Shown here: in pieces, positions 25,527 to 38,986 of the stretch
Layout: every line of letters starts with the position of its first letter
How positions within the stretch are numbered: position 1 is the stretch's first letter
Assembly: GCA_002633005.1 (NCBI GenBank)
Contig: NMRA01000813.1
Coordinates: 37,170-101,169, forward strand
Direction: 5' to 3'
DNA length: 64,000 nt
From: Phoronis australis
Lineage: Eukaryota; Phoronida; Phoronidae
The notes under the pieces: model-generated
Told to the model about the DNA's origin: nothing
Seen by the model: the letters and a program-made list of their open reading frames with translations, nothing else
The model's database searches: none
Made by a program: the position numbers and the translations under genes

Positions 25527-26590
25527 AGTATAAAAAACATTATGAAACCTTTTTTATTAGCATAAAAGACATTGGATTTTCACTGTTTTGCCACCTAAAC
25601 AAGGCGACGTGTACCTTTACCAAAATGTCTAATGAATTTGTATGGCATATCAATTATGGAAATTATTTCCCCTGTCCACTTTCTCTCCAGAGATGCAGCG
25701 AGCACAACAGGATTTGAAACCCGAGTCTTCTAACCACATTTCTGTTAGTTGGTCAAGAGTTCTGAGGACAGACTGAAATAACACACACTTGACCAAGCAA
25801 TGGAATTCCCTGAACACCAACCTGTGTCACATCCAATAGCTGCATAAGTCATTCTGCCTTAAGTTAAGTGAAGTGTTTTTGCCGAAACTGCAACAGGGTA
25901 AGAACTGACACCATACTGACACCATGCAACATGAACGGTGTCTGCAGCCATTTTGACGGCATACTCAGTGGCGAAAGGGTTCCATCAAAACACTTACAAC
26001 GTGGGCATTGTCACAAAGCATGTCTCCTAATACTCATTTTGCAATATGGCCATGACACAATGAAATGCTTTCTATGGCAATGGCCAGTGCTTACTGAACA
26101 ATGTTCTGAAGCGCCATCTACGGCCCACTACTGTAATTTCTACAAAGATTCAAGGCATTGGGATTTCACAGCATTTTTTATATTCTTTGTGATCACCATG
26201 CAGTCGAAATACCCTTAACAATGCTGAGAGATATTTGAACAATACAACCAAAAAGTCTCACAAAATATCCACAAAGGAGAAGAAACTGCACTTTTCTTTG
26301 ACAACTCAGAGCATTTTGGTCACCAGAACTTTAAACTGGGTCAAACTCAAGTGCCTGGCATGTCTTACAATACCAAAGAGCAGATTTGCAAAAGAAATAG
26401 AGCTGTTTACTTAGGCTTGGACAGGAGCTAAATTATCATTCAATGGAAAGTTGACATCATGAAACAAATTATCTGCTGCAACTAGCACTGGTGCAAAACA
26501 AATGACAAATTCATAGAAGTGGAAGGTGGCATAAGTAACATATTACCATTGTGTATATAAATAGATTTAATTTGTTGTTGTCATCTGACC

Positions 26591-26608
26591 TCCCCCCCCC
26601 CCNCCCCC
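26591..26608. repeat. C homopolymer with an ambiguous base
   Basis: A poly-C run with N at 26603, most likely a sequencing limit. Confidence 0.9.
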
Positions 26609-26639
26609 AAGTAGTGCACCAAAGGCCTGTCAAGGTTAT

Positions 26640-26890
26640 TTAGGACCCTAGAAAAATGTCCAAATTTGGCTAACTTCGGAACAATTGCTAACTCAAGAAT
26701 GGCTTGATTGGATTTGTATGAAACTTTTAGATACTATGCCTTGTGCAGTGTTTCCGAAACGCTAGGAATTGTCTTTAAAACGTTCCACTTTTGCATGGGG
26801 AGTTATCAAAAATAGGGCATATATGATTTTAATGAAAAAAGTTACATAAAACAAAATATTTTAGAAAACTATAACAGTGTTTGTGAGATT
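26640..26890 (-). mobile_element. dispersed repeat family 2, inverted copy
   Basis: Reverse-complemented, it matches 45962-46182 through the words TTTTGATA..CCC..GCAAAAGTG, ACAATTC and TTCCGAAGTTAGCCAAA. One end carries GGACCCTAGAAAAATGTCC, also seen at the end of the 48-kb copy. It is non-coding. Confidence 0.55.
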
Positions 26891-28529
26891 CGATCTGACA
26901 TCTATTTGAAATGAAATTAGGTCACGATGCTGATACCGCTGTTTTGCTATTAAATCTACATTTTTCTTCCTATATTTTACTATGGTCACGTGACTCAATA
27001 AATGGCAGACTGGTTAAAAGTGAAACAAGTAAAAATCCAATTCTATAGGCTTTCTACTTTCAGCAAAGTATATATACTATTACTTAGTTAATACCGTTAT
27101 TTTTGTAGATATTTGCCAGGGTAATTAGGCTAGCTTGAGGTTCTCTATATGCACCCCTTTATATACAGTAGATACTCCACTACAGGGAACCCCAGTTGTA
27201 TACAGTGGACAGAAGTCATGCAGTTCCATACAGAGGAGATAATAAAATTCCCATTACACTTCATAATTGTTGTGTGTGGGATACTTGGGCCACATGTTTG
27301 TGGCAAGAGGTGATTGTTCAAACCACAGAGGTCATTTACACACCCCATTAGACTACAATAAAAACATGTCAGTGAGTTGGTCCATGCAGTACACTGGTGT
27401 TGGGACAACTGTGGGGACACATGCACCTCAACAGAGAGGTGGGCACTTCACACACTTTTGAACAGGGGAAAAGTTATTCACTTTTAGAGTTCGTTAATCC
27501 ATTATAACCATTTCAGTGAAGTTCATTTGACAAATTTTACCAAGGTGGGGAACCTTGAACTGTGTGATCTCATGCAAAGGGAAGTCAACAAGCAAAAGAC
27601 ACCATTTTCCACGAATATGCTGAGAAAACATCGGGGTGACACCTCTTGACTGCATCACCTGACAGAGAACCCCCCCAACTCCAGGCATTGTGCCACTACC
27701 TACCTGCTTCATAAGTCAAGTGCTGAAAATCACATTGGATCTTATATCTGGATAGTTCAAAAAACATCCAGTAAACATCTCAACTTCATCCCCACACTAG
27801 GTTGTTATTGGACTACAAGAACTGTTTTTTTTTAACAGAAAAAACAAACATAAGGTTGAAATCATATTTGCTTCAGCAATTCCCAGAGTCTTTCAATTTG
27901 TCAGCATAGCAATGCAAATCTTCAAGTTGACATGATACTGAATGAATTCTTGTTATTTCTGCAAAAACCTGCTACTCAAACTCCTTGATTGCGAAAGCTG
28001 CATGTCTAGACATTGTCAATTAGTGAATAGTATGTCAATTACCCAAAGCAGAAATGGACACCAGCAGCAGGAAATAGTCCTCAGAACAGTAGTGAAACAC
28101 CTTGATTTATTGTTGAACTTAGAAATTGTAAACTTAAACATTAAAATGTCACCATTTTAAATGATTTTAATCAACACGGTTAAGCTGATTTAGGTAAAAT
28201 AACTATTATCTGGGGGCACCTGGTTTTACACTAATGCGAGTAGCCTATCGCATGTTTTGATTCATTTTGTACTGTAATGGCCATAACAAATTGAGTCCAG
28301 AAATATGGGAAGTTGACACCTCTTGTTTTTTATGCTATGGTCAGAATTTAAAATAACTCAGCTTCATTCTTACTTTTGCCTTATTTCGAAGTAGGCCATC
28401 TTGGGCCCCCAGCACCAAACTAGCGCTCGGTTTTTAAATTTAAGTTTGGATAACAGCAATCGCTTATTTTCACTTCTGTCAAAGTCTCACAACATGTTAC
28501 AGAAACCCAAAATGATAATGGTAATAATG

Positions 28530-28893
28530 GCAATGATAGTGATGATGGTGGTGGTGGTGGTGGTGGTGATGGTGGTGGTGGTGATAGTGGTGGTGGTGAT
28601 GATAGTGGTNNNNNNNNNNNNNNNNNNNNNNNNNNNNNNNNNNNNNNNNNNNNNNNNNNNNNNNNNNNNNNNNNNNNNNNNNNNNNNNNNNNNNNNNNNN
28701 NNNNNNNNNNNNNNNNNNNNNNNNNNNNNNNNNNNNNNNNNNNNNNNNNNNNNNNNNNNNNNNNNNNNNNNNNNNNNNNNNNNNNNNNNNNNNNNNNNNN
28801 NNNNNNNNNNNNNNNNNNNNNNNNNNNNNNNNNNNNGTGGTGATAGTGGTGGTGGTGATAGTGGTGGTGATAGTGGTGGTGGTGATAGTGGAG
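28530..28893. repeat. GGT/GAT/AGT microsatellite containing an assembly gap
   Basis: Imperfect GGTGGTGATAGT repeats flank a 227-base run of N (28610-28836). Its translations in all frames are repeat artefacts and should not be called genes. Confidence 0.98.
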
Positions 28894-29581
28894 TCTGTGG
28901 TAGGGTGCCATAAATCTGCACTAATTAATATGGCAATCAATTAGTAACCATATGTTGAATTAGTAGCAAATCACAACCAGACCACAGCAACAGAGTGGAC
29001 ATTTCCTCTAAAGGTTCACTCCTCAATCACTTGACAACCTGTGATGCCTTGCAGATGTTCAAAAATAACATAGGGCTGCTGACAACAGCTATGTTACACT
29101 GGACAAAATTAGCAAATTACAGCCATGTTTTGGCAGACTCCAATGGCTAGTGAGCTCAGTGGGGCACAGCCATTGTCCAGGGGCAACTGTCAGGGAAAAT
29201 GGCTCTCCAACTGTGAATGGAGACTAGTTAGAGTGGACCTAGACCCATGTTTGGAACTGGACCAGAAATTCTGAATGAAACTCGCAAGCGCGCGATAAAA
29301 CTAGACACAACTTGTGCCTTACTCATGGCAGATGACGTCTGGGTTTGTAAAGAACTGACAGTTCTTTATATTCCTTCAAGCCATGCTCAGTGCACACAAC
29401 ATCCCGTCACGACGAGCCAACTCGCAGAGCCTCGTCTCCAGCAACAACAAACTGCCAGTCGTTTTGAAACCCTGAAATCCCTTCCAAATTAACTTAAGGA
29501 ACACTTGAAGACCAGTTCCATAAATGTGTGAGGCCTAGCTATATTGGAAAGGGCAATTAGTTGAATATAATGTAGCCACAC

Positions 29582-29636
29582 TTTGAGATCCAGTTTTCTC
29601 CACTGAGTAAACAGGCATCAAACCGGTTCTCAAAAT
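29582..29636 (-). repeat. hairpin-family repeat, copy 3
   Basis: TTTGAGATCCAGTTT pairs with AAACCGGTTCTCAAA around a loop containing the family core GATGCCTGTT on the minus strand. Confidence 0.65.
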
Positions 29637-31484
29637 GTGGACACGTTATATCCGAGTCTTGCACTCGCAAAGTGCCAAGTTACGCTCAAGCAGAGTAGTC
29701 TCAACCCAAATCGCATCAAGACGCAAAACAGAACAACACTCCACTGATAACATTTTTTTAAAGAGAGCTTAACCAATCATACATAAGAACAATCAATGTT
29801 AATTTATTGCACTTGTAAGAAGAGGTTATATGTGTATATGTGAATGTTTTGAATCGATTAAAAATGTCAGGTTGTAGCGAGATAAGCAGCAAAATGTTTC
29901 GTATCATGTTTATCCGCAATGCCAATACCGTCAGCAACTTCCTTCTCTCTAGATTATGTGACTTGAGGGTATAGTCAGTGATGCAACTAAATATGTGGGG
30001 TTTGGCAAATCACTAGAGGGTACACCTGGGTCTCATCAAAAAATTTTCCATTATCTTTACTAGCAGCTGGAAGGAAACTTTGTGACCATTAATTCCCTCC
30101 CCCACAAATCAATGTACACAGATCCCCACACATAGGTACTCAGTACTTCAGATGTAAGTTTGTTTACAAGTTAACAGCAGAAGTTACAACTTTCCTAACA
30201 GAATTATCATCAGCGTGTTTATTGGCTAACTAAACACTACAGGTATTTGACTGAAAGACTCTTATCTTATCAGCCCTCAAGAGCTTGAATCAGGTGTTTA
30301 ATTGGCTTATAGCTTACTACAATCTAGATAGGTGTAGAACACACAAATCTGATGCAACACACTCCTGGCATGTCAATGTTTTGGTTCAACTTGGAATGGT
30401 AAACCAAGTCACATCCACACCACACATTACCCTAGACCACCTTGCATTAGAGCAACTTGCCAGACACAACACATCATACACCTTGTAATAAAAAGAACTA
30501 CAGATGGCGCCCTACGCATGTTACTGAACATGCATGTTACTGAACACGCCAACAGCTGATAGTTACTACGGTCTCTCGTTGTGTCTACACTACGACTTGC
30601 ACTGGGCCAAGTTAACCAAGGGCAAATTCAGTAACCCAACTTGATAATGAGGGCTAAGTTGTCACATGAGTGTCAAGTTGCTCCAATGCAATATAGCATC
30701 AACACTACTAGTGACAACTTGTTCCTGGAGCCATTAGTTCCAGAGAAACGGCTTGGCTTGTAGTGTGGACAGCACATTACAAAGAAAGATGATGGAGCAG
30801 TCTTTAGTTAGAGTGACTGAGTGTCTTTTTACGGCCTTGCTGGTAACGGAATTCAGCAGCTTTGAAAACTATAGCATTTGAATTAAGCAAGCAAGTTACA
30901 AAATCTCATACTTTGACTATCATAATAAAAACAGCCTTCTTTTTAAGACCAGTTTTGCATACTGCTGTATGACTTAACCACAGTTGAAAATCCATTAGCA
31001 AGGTTTGTGTATTAAACAGATCACCATCCACTGTGTGGTTGTGTTACATTCATCTGGTACCTGGTGTCAGCTGTCCCCAGAAGATCTCCTGACACAACAG
31101 ACAACTGTCTTGTGTGACAGCTCCTTGCACTATCAGGGACTGCCATCATGGCTACAGTGTCTACAGTACGGATCTGGTCACAAAGGATGCAAGAGCGAAT
31201 GGGCTGACAGGGGGGGAGGGGGTGGGGCAAGGGAGCCAGTGTGGTGTCAGCTAATACTGAAGGATCTGTGTGAGGAGAAAGGGACCAATTACACTATCAC
31301 TGACAGCTTTTCGTCGATAGCATCAGCAACTGACATGAGAGAGTCTTTTTAAGGTTCAGTTAGAGAGGTTACTTTGTGGAGACAATCTAGACAGTTTACG
31401 AGGCAGTTTAGTAATTGCCTTTGACGTTGGCTTTTCTAAAATAAGTTTGCTTTGTGCCAGACTCTGAGGTTGGTAAATGTTTAC

Positions 31485-31537
31485 CTCGAACGTGTGTTGT
31501 TGCTTCATGTGGCTTAAAAATATGAACATCTTGGTTC
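31485..31537 (-). CDS. weak candidate 53-nt exon (minus strand)
   Basis: The acceptor ATTTTGAACAG and donor TTCGAG|GTAAACATT bound 53 minus-strand bases open as NQDVHIFKPHEATTHVR, with one spare base at each end. The surrounding frame is open for 66 codons. No domain recognised. Confidence 0.18.
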
Positions 31538-33204
31538 CTGTTCAAAATGTTGGTATTATGAAAAAGAACATGGAACTTGCTACTAAAGGCCTGTTTTGAA
31601 TGTAGCACCGAGAAAGCTTTTCAACAAACACAGTTAAATTCCTTGATGGACAACTACAGTTGACCTATCTCAGGCTCTAAGGGAAAAGACAAACAGAAGA
31701 GCTAAAGAATCAATAACAAGGGAAAACACTAGTGGGCAACAATTATTAGAGTGTGGCCAACCACCCTCAGGGGACATAATAAACATTTTGTTAATGATAA
31801 CACTTACACCCTGTCAGAGAAACTCAGTGCAGCCAGGGTAGAGAAACCATGACAAGATACCTGGTCTCAAGTCCTGTGACTCACAGCATTAGCAGGATGA
31901 CTAGAGGTCCCTGTCCAATGCTTCTGATCACAACCACAGGACTTGATAGCAGCCTGCAACATTCCAATGCATTAAGAGGTCCAAGCAAATGTCCAGTCAC
32001 TGAACCATTTCTCTGCCCTAAGGCCTCCTACATTGATTGACAGTTGGCCATTTTCTCCCAGCATGTGGCAATATGCAACTACAGGGTGAATCACATACAG
32101 TGCACCACACAATTACACAATACAGGATAACTGATAATTTCAAAGAACAGTGACTCATGATTCATGTTAACATATGTCCTCAAGCTCTGATTTTACATTA
32201 TATTTGATTCATTCAATCAATCACAGTCGTTCTCGATTGAAATAATTTATCACCGCCTTCGTGATAGACAGAGAATTCATACAAGTACAAAATGCAGTTT
32301 CGTCATTTTACTTGATTGCCAAGCCATATAAACAAAAGAAACAAACTGTTGCATAAGCTGCAACTTACATTGAAAGAGCTAATATTTTCAGCTGACTACC
32401 TCATGCATGACTTTATCAAACCTTCGCTTGCGCAAAACTTTCTAGAGATAATTTTTTCAGAAAAAGAATGCAGGAAATTTTATCGTAGTCAATAGAGTAT
32501 TAGGCAAGGCACATTGTGAATCTGAGTCGGAGGACCAACAATAGGCTACACTATCCCAATAAATGCCCATGGTGACACATTTCCCTGAGAGAGGTGCATT
32601 CTGTGTAAAAAAATACCGTAAAAATTCTCCAGGTAGGGACAGTGGAAATGATTTTGCTCTATTCGGAGCTTGTACCAAATTCTAGAATGGGCAACATTGG
32701 CAATTCTAAATTCAAAAATTACGACCAACAGAAAATAGGCATTCACCTCCATGTTACACACTATGAGAATAAAAGAGAATGTAGAGTCAGCAGCTATTTT
32801 TAACCATTTTATGAACTGCCAAATCTTTTCTTTTCTTCTAATTCAAGGCACAATGTCCGATATTTGAGAAATATGATGAGCGCCAAAATTGTGCAAGTAC
32901 CAAGCTTCAGAATCACGAATTTCAATGTCCCAATTTTTATCGAAGCACTTTCAGATTGACTTTCGGCTCCCATGTAAAAAAATTAACCCTAACAATTTTA
33001 CAATCAAACACTCTGAAATCAATAATAAAAACCATATACCTTACATTACAGAGGCGTTGCTTACCTGAGTGGAAAGGTGCCTATACCTCACGAGAAGGGA
33101 AAGTTTGGTAGTCAGAACCAACCTTGAGGGTACTTTTTTAATCATTCGAAGGGAATTTTGGGGTTCGATGTGGGGAATTCTGCATGTTTTTCAATATTTT
33201 TCAG

Positions 33205-33368
33205 AGGCTGATATTCGTCCCCAAAATCAAGCAACAAGAGCCGGAATTAGACCATCAAACAAATTACTGACTAATTTGCCTCAACTTGATAACAGTGCCA
33301 CACTGCCAAGTACCCCAACAAGTGATGCTACAAGACCCTGTTCTCACAGCAGTCTATCCAGTAATCAG
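33205..33368 (+). CDS. candidate exon (plus strand)
   Basis: An excellent acceptor (TTCAATATTTTTCAG) is followed by 164 bases open in one frame (two leading bases, 54 codons) up to an AATCAG|GTTTGT donor. The peptide is polar and Ser/Thr/Pro-rich (LDNSATLPSTPTSDATRPCS), typical of a disordered linker. It lies on the opposite strand to the inferred leftward gene, and the DNA is not unusually CpG-rich. It could be an exon of an unseen plus-strand gene or chance. Confidence 0.25.
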
Positions 33369-34094
33369 GTTTGTAAATGCTCAGCTAATAATACCCACAC
33401 TGATGTTATGACAGGGGTACACTAGGCAATTAATATACCCAGAGCTGTTCCAAGTGCACCACAGACCAGCCAATAATACCTCAGAAACAAGCCAGCTCCA
33501 ACTGGCAAGTGGAGTGCTGCAATACCAGGAAAACATTGTCAGATGTCAGTTTTTTCAATTGGGGACTTTCAATATTGACGCTCTCTAGAGCAATGAGAAC
33601 ACGAAAGTGACTTCCCATTGCTCCCAACTCGCATTTGGTCGACAGAAATTCAATGACTAAATATGAAAGCAGAGGAATAAATTCCACTGTCATTACCTCG
33701 CATTGTTTAATTAGTTAAAGTCCACTAATTCATACATAGCTGTTTTGACACTGGCTGGGATCAAAATTCTTCCCTTTTATCAGCTGCAGCCAATGACTTT
33801 GTCGTGGATACATCTTCGCATTGAGAAATGTACGGAGCAGGACGTCCTTACTCATCAATTTATACTTCAAAAGGTCTGCCTATTTTCGAAAGGCACTGTG
33901 GCATCGCAATGCACAGCAGTGGAAATTTGCCGGCATTACTAGAAGGAAAGGTGCTAAAACGCTGTTTATGTTAGTAGCTTGAAACCTCCTGAACACCTAT
34001 CCGCCAAAGACCTGATTGTCGTCTGGCGGGTTAGTGAACTTCAATAGTGCGTAGCTATTTCGAAAGTTAGCTATTAGAAAAAGTTTCCACTTAC

Positions 34095-34222
34095 AAGTAC
34101 TTTTACACAGAAACATGCATTTTTCATTATCTGCCGATACCAGTCCCCACATTTGAAAGTCGCACACTTCTAAGTCCAGTGGGAAACTTTGGGTGCACGA
34201 TTTTCTCAACCGAATACAGACT
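34095..34222 (-). CDS. candidate cysteine-rich exon (minus strand)
   Basis: On the minus strand, acceptor GTACGTAATATCCAG and strong donor GTACTT|GTAAGTGGAA enclose 128 bases open for 42 codons, with one spare base at each end, inside a 91-codon open frame. The peptide has five cysteines spaced C-x6-C-x10-C-x14-C-x3-C. It includes the segment EVCDFQMWGLVSADNEKC, whose VC..C..C layout faintly recalls Kazal-type modules. A cysteine-rich extracellular segment would suit a gene starting with a signal peptide (44470-44542), about 10 kb upstream in transcription. The phases do not join directly, so at least one more exon would lie between. Confidence 0.35.
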
Positions 34223-36077
34223 CTGGATATTACGTACACAAGATCAATTAGATCTTTCAACATTACGCACACACAAGCCAGTTAGGTAAATAAGTTGAAT
34301 ATTCCACTCATTCAGTTCTAGTCCAGATTGGGTCATCTAAACCACTTTGTTTTCAAAATAACATAAACAAAACATTCATCACTGTCAATAAATAAGTCCC
34401 CATTGAGCTAGCTGGCAATCAGTCATTAATTGAAAAGATTTACAGAATCTTATTTCTGTTACATTGTTAAAGCCATCTGGGGAATTCCCCACCTTAAATT
34501 CTCTGGTAATTGGAGAATCAGGAGGTGCCAGTTAAATGTACTGATTGCCAAGGACTTGACATAAAATGAGAATTGAAGGGTAACTCCAACAATTTTGTTC
34601 CGATTCTTATTTTCCAAAACCCTCGTCGTACGATCTAGTAGGAATAATTTACAAGTGCTGAAGTATTAGATCGCTTTTGCAATGTTTGAACTGATAGGAA
34701 AAATTACAGCGAATCGCCCAGTAAATGTTGGCGGACTATGACTTAGAAGGTAAAATGGAGTCATTGAACCAAGAGGTGATTACCGCATTAGACCTAAAAT
34801 AAACTTCCCCATATTGCTGTGACAAATAGAAATAAATTGTTTTGCTAGAAGGAAAGAGAATTTGGTGGCCTCAGGTGCAGTCCACCCGAGTACCTTGGCT
34901 GGTAATTTGTTGTAGTGAGAATACACATTAAATCACCACTGTTCAACGATCACTGTGATGGGATGTTCAAATCATTCGAAACAAAGACCCAAAGAAAAAT
35001 GTATGCAAATGGAAGAAAATAAGTCTTGAATCGGTCTACTTTAATATCTAGGATACCAGAATGTGACAATAGGTCAACAGGAAAGCTTGCTTGTGGCAAA
35101 GGAGACTTCTCCCCATTTATATGTGAATATTTAAATCTTTCGTGAAATCACTGAATCCACTTCACGGTCTTGGAATCAGATTTCATTCAATGCTTTTATT
35201 TAGCGATGATTTAGGTCATAAGTCATTGAATCATTACAGCATTACAAGTGGTTATTAGCTCACAAAGTTTAAGAAGAAGCAAAGTTATACAAAAGTGTAC
35301 ACATAAATCAATATTGTGTAATGGACACGATAACACTGAAAAATCATGGCATTAGGACACAACATGTTGAGTAACTGATAATTAATTTTCTGATTTGTTT
35401 TCATTGAATAGCACCTAAGTAATGATGTATTAACATAATTTTCAAAGTCTGTAAGAACTTTAAATCACATAATCTTTGGACGGTCACGACAATATGATGG
35501 AGGTTTTTGATCAATGATAAACAATTCCAAACAATTACGGAAAATCACACCAATTTAGGAGACGATATTTATTTTCTCATTTTTCATAAATGAAATATAG
35601 TACCAAAATATCGGTGAGATTTAATTAAATGCAACCTTAAGTATTACTACGTTCTTGGAAACATAATATACAATCAACACAGTGTATTGTCCACTGACCA
35701 ATGGTCAGTGACCATTCAGGGTTTTTTAATGACAAAGTGTCCAAGCAGAAAAGTAGTGAAGCAGACAAATTTCCGGCCAAAGTCGTCATTACTGAAATGA
35801 AACGACGATTAAAATCAATAGGTTTGTATGAGAATCCTGCTCAAGTCCTTGACAACGCGACTTAGACTCTATGTCATCGTTAGCGGCATTGTTTGCGGTT
35901 TACCTAGCTTTATGTATAAAGCACACCTCTTAAATTGCGTTCATCATATCACATTACTTGGTGAACGTTCACAACAAATTTGATTTGGTGAATGGTAAAT
36001 CCCTAAACTAAAATCAACTCTGTTAAGGCCCTTTTACACCAGCTTAATTTCGCTACAAGACCAGAGTCAATGTAAAC

Positions 36078-36345
36078 TGTGAAATCTTCACTTATTTACC
36101 AAATAATATGGCGGACAAGTAAAATTCTATTTTGTAAATTTCTCCACAAAAGTAAAGATTTAGCACATTGATTTCAATCTATTACCAGCATGATCTATAT
36201 TGTAGTGTGTAGATTTAATAAAACAACATTTGGTATGGTGTATATTGTTTGCAGTAAAGATAAAGATAATCAGCCTTAAAAATGGGAAAACGACCATTTT
36301 GGCAATTACTTTTGAGCAAAATACGCGGAGAATTGCCATAACTGA
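36078..36345 (-). mobile_element. MITE-like family 1, copy G
   Basis: Inverted relative to copy A. It opens GTGAAATCTTCAC and AATATGGCGGACAAGT, and closes GGCAATTACTTTTGAGC. It closely matches the 37846 copy, sharing TTTCTCCACAAAAG and TATTACCAGCATG. Confidence 0.7.
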
Positions 36346-37379
36346 ATCGTTCAGACCGATCAACAGACACTAAAGTTGTCATAGAAGTAATCCCAAGATG
36401 GCACACTGCAAAAAATATTTTGATGCACAAGTAGTTTCTTTTAAATATGAAGAATAATGCATACGTTTGGGTGGTAGAATGGTGAATACTTGAATATTGA
36501 AATGTTCCTGCCAGTAACTGCAATTGACTACGAAGTTAACATTTCCCACCCCATCACAACATCAACACCTCACAATTTTCCCACTTGTTTACAGCAAAGT
36601 GAACTAGTGAATCAAGAACAAAGGTAACTTTCCAATTGAGGACACTCCCCAAGACTGGTGTGAAAGGCACTTTAGCTCTATTTGTGTGACAAAGCTGAAA
36701 ACCATTGAGCAGGATTTGATAGGCTTGATGATTTTACATGCACTATTGGAGTTGCAAGCCAACCAGTCATTATTCTGTGTTACTATCCCCAAACACTTAA
36801 AATGCTACAGGTTATGAACTAAAGATTACTGTGAGACAATCAACTCAACCACAAACACGAAAAATGATTTTCTTCACAACTTTAAACTAACAGTACCATT
36901 CATTATTGTTAAATTTTACCAAAATGACATAGACACGCAACCCAATCGATGGCAGATTGGTAAAAGATCAAAAATCAAATCCTACACAATTTCATCTTAT
37001 AGAAAATATATACTCTTGAGTTTTATAGAAAGTTGCGGAACACAAAAACTGTCGATAAGGTCCTGCATAACCTCACATTCAGTTTCAATAAACAGAAACA
37101 ACGCTAAAAAAAACGTCAGCCAGATGATGTTAACGTAGCTGATCCATTTTCACCAGTAGGCTAATGCAAATTAAATCCGTATCCCATTTCCTACTACCCA
37201 AAGCACACTTATGAATTAAGAGTGGTAACAATAACAGTCACATTCTCCATAACAATTAGCCTGGCGTCCAATTAACAAAGAGAAACTGTTATCCCTGCAA
37301 CAGATTTAGTCATTAATTATCCACTCCAGTCTCTAATCTCCAGGGACGTCAGTGTCGTCAGGATGTCTCTACGACTCAC

Positions 37380-37436
37380 GAGGCTCCATTTTTTCAGCCA
37401 ATACGGAAAAATGTTATTACCAATCATCAAAACCTT
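37380..37436 (-). CDS. weak candidate 57-nt exon (minus strand)
   Basis: The acceptor ATCACTGCCGGCGATTACAG and donor GAGCCTC|GTGAGTCG enclose 57 bases with exactly one open frame (KVLMIGNNIFPYWLKKWSL), phase 0 at both ends. The plus strand over 37344-37549 is also open from an acceptor-like CTAATCTCCAG to a stop, with a polar Ser-rich peptide. At most one reading is right. Confidence 0.18.
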
Positions 37437-37845
37437 CTGTAATCGCCGGCAGTGATCCCACACAGACAGAGGTTAATTATCGGCGTTTTTCACGTCGTTT
37501 CATTTCTATAGAAGGTCTAGACGTGCAACTGGGCCTTTTTAAGTTGTGATTACACATGTTTTAGGACACAGTTACAGAATTGTCAATGCGTGTCACATTG
37601 AAGTGGTTGTTTGGGGTATCGAAAAACTGGATTTGGTAGTTCCGCGAACACGAAATTGATACCGAAATCGGTTACAAATTGAATGAATTACACCACAATG
37701 TTGATAAATGGAGTAAAATTCCACCTTAATCCATTCCATTATAAATTAATAAACTTACAAAATTTAAAATTCTATTGTTTCGGTTTTAGTGTAATCAGTG
37801 TTTCCCAAAACTTGATTGGCCGTCACTATAACTATAGTATTTTCA

Positions 37846-38105
37846 GTTATTCTGCACACAATATGGTCGACAGTGAAATTCTATTTTATCTAATTTCTCC
37901 ACAAAAGAAAAGATTAATTTAACACTTTGTTTTATTACCAGCATGGTTTGTAATGCGTGGAAGTCGAAAAACAACACTTAGTAAAGTTTCCATTATTCCA
38001 TAGTTTGCAGCAAGGTGAGCAGGCTTTGAAAAATAGAAAAATGAATATTTTAGCAATTACTTTTGTGCGAAATAAGTGGAGAGAAGTTGTAGTTTAGATT
38101 TTGCT
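37846..38105 (-). mobile_element. MITE-like family 1, copy H
   Basis: It shares long stretches with copy G, including CAATATGG.CGACAGTGAAATTC, TTTCTCCACAAAAG and GCAATTACTTTTGTGC. The similarity between G and H is clearly higher than to other copies, suggesting a younger subfamily. Confidence 0.7.
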
Positions 38106-38986
38106 GTAAGAGTTTGACTTACATGCACACAGTTTAAAAAACAATGCAACAAGTTTTAACTCATAGATTTGTAATTTCTTCTCCAAAACTGGACATTTTG
38201 GATGTTTGCCACTGATTCACTATATACTACATACAAACATCTCTCAGTTATGGACATGGACTTGTAAACATTTTCATGAACTTTGCAATTCTTGTCGCAT
38301 TTGAATATTCCCATGTCTTCGTGGAGAAAATTATGTAAGCAAATCATTGTACCCCTCCAAAACTATCCAACATTCCCTGAACAATAATCGCTTCACTTTT
38401 TCAGCGAGTTTTACTTGAACGCGTAAATCCTTGAACATAAAGAAAACACTAACAAAAGTACTCAGAACTCCTGTGACGAATGAGACAGTTCCTTATTCTA
38501 ATTTCCCATTAAAATACATTTGGTTTATTAAAACAGCCTCCATTTCCAGTAATGAATAGTTGGAGACAGAGAGTCCCCACTCTTCTCCCATTACCCATTA
38601 TAATGATTTATCACAAAGCCAAGCTCATCATTAGGACAGTGTACAATTTGGCCCAATCATACTGAATTAACTTCATTACCAGTCACACTCCACGGAACCA
38701 GTTCTTTCATGACCGATAGAGGATAACGCTCCGATTTCATTCTGGACCTTACTATATACAACAAAGGTATCGCCTAACAGATGATCAAAAGGCTATGATA
38801 GACACAACTATTTGAAGATGTTTATATCATTCTTTGGACCTTTAAATTAAATTAAAACCGAAAACCTGACTATAAAATTATAAGAAAACTTCTCCTGCAA
38901 ATAGTGAGGACACATTATTGCATTTGGTCAAAAACTTTTCAGAAACGATGTCAACCATTTTCAAGTTGGGTCGAGTTTCATCAACT

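Larger units (their letters stand above)
25116..33204. other. gene-poor stretch with microsatellite and assembly gap
   Basis: No secure gene. It contains a hairpin at 25.5 kb, a C-run with an ambiguous base (26603), a diverged family-2 element (26.64-26.89 kb), the gapped GGT/GAT microsatellite (28.5-28.9 kb), a hairpin-family copy (29.58 kb), a weak minus exon candidate (31.5 kb) and a strong minus donor at 33065 (CACTCAG|GTAAGCAACG) without a convincing acceptor. A slightly CpG-richer segment lies at 29280-29480. Confidence 0.5.

Noticed and set aside
28401-28940. Long open frames (140-170 codons) on both strands over the N gap
   Set aside because: They are translations of N bases and of a trinucleotide repeat, so they carry no coding evidence.
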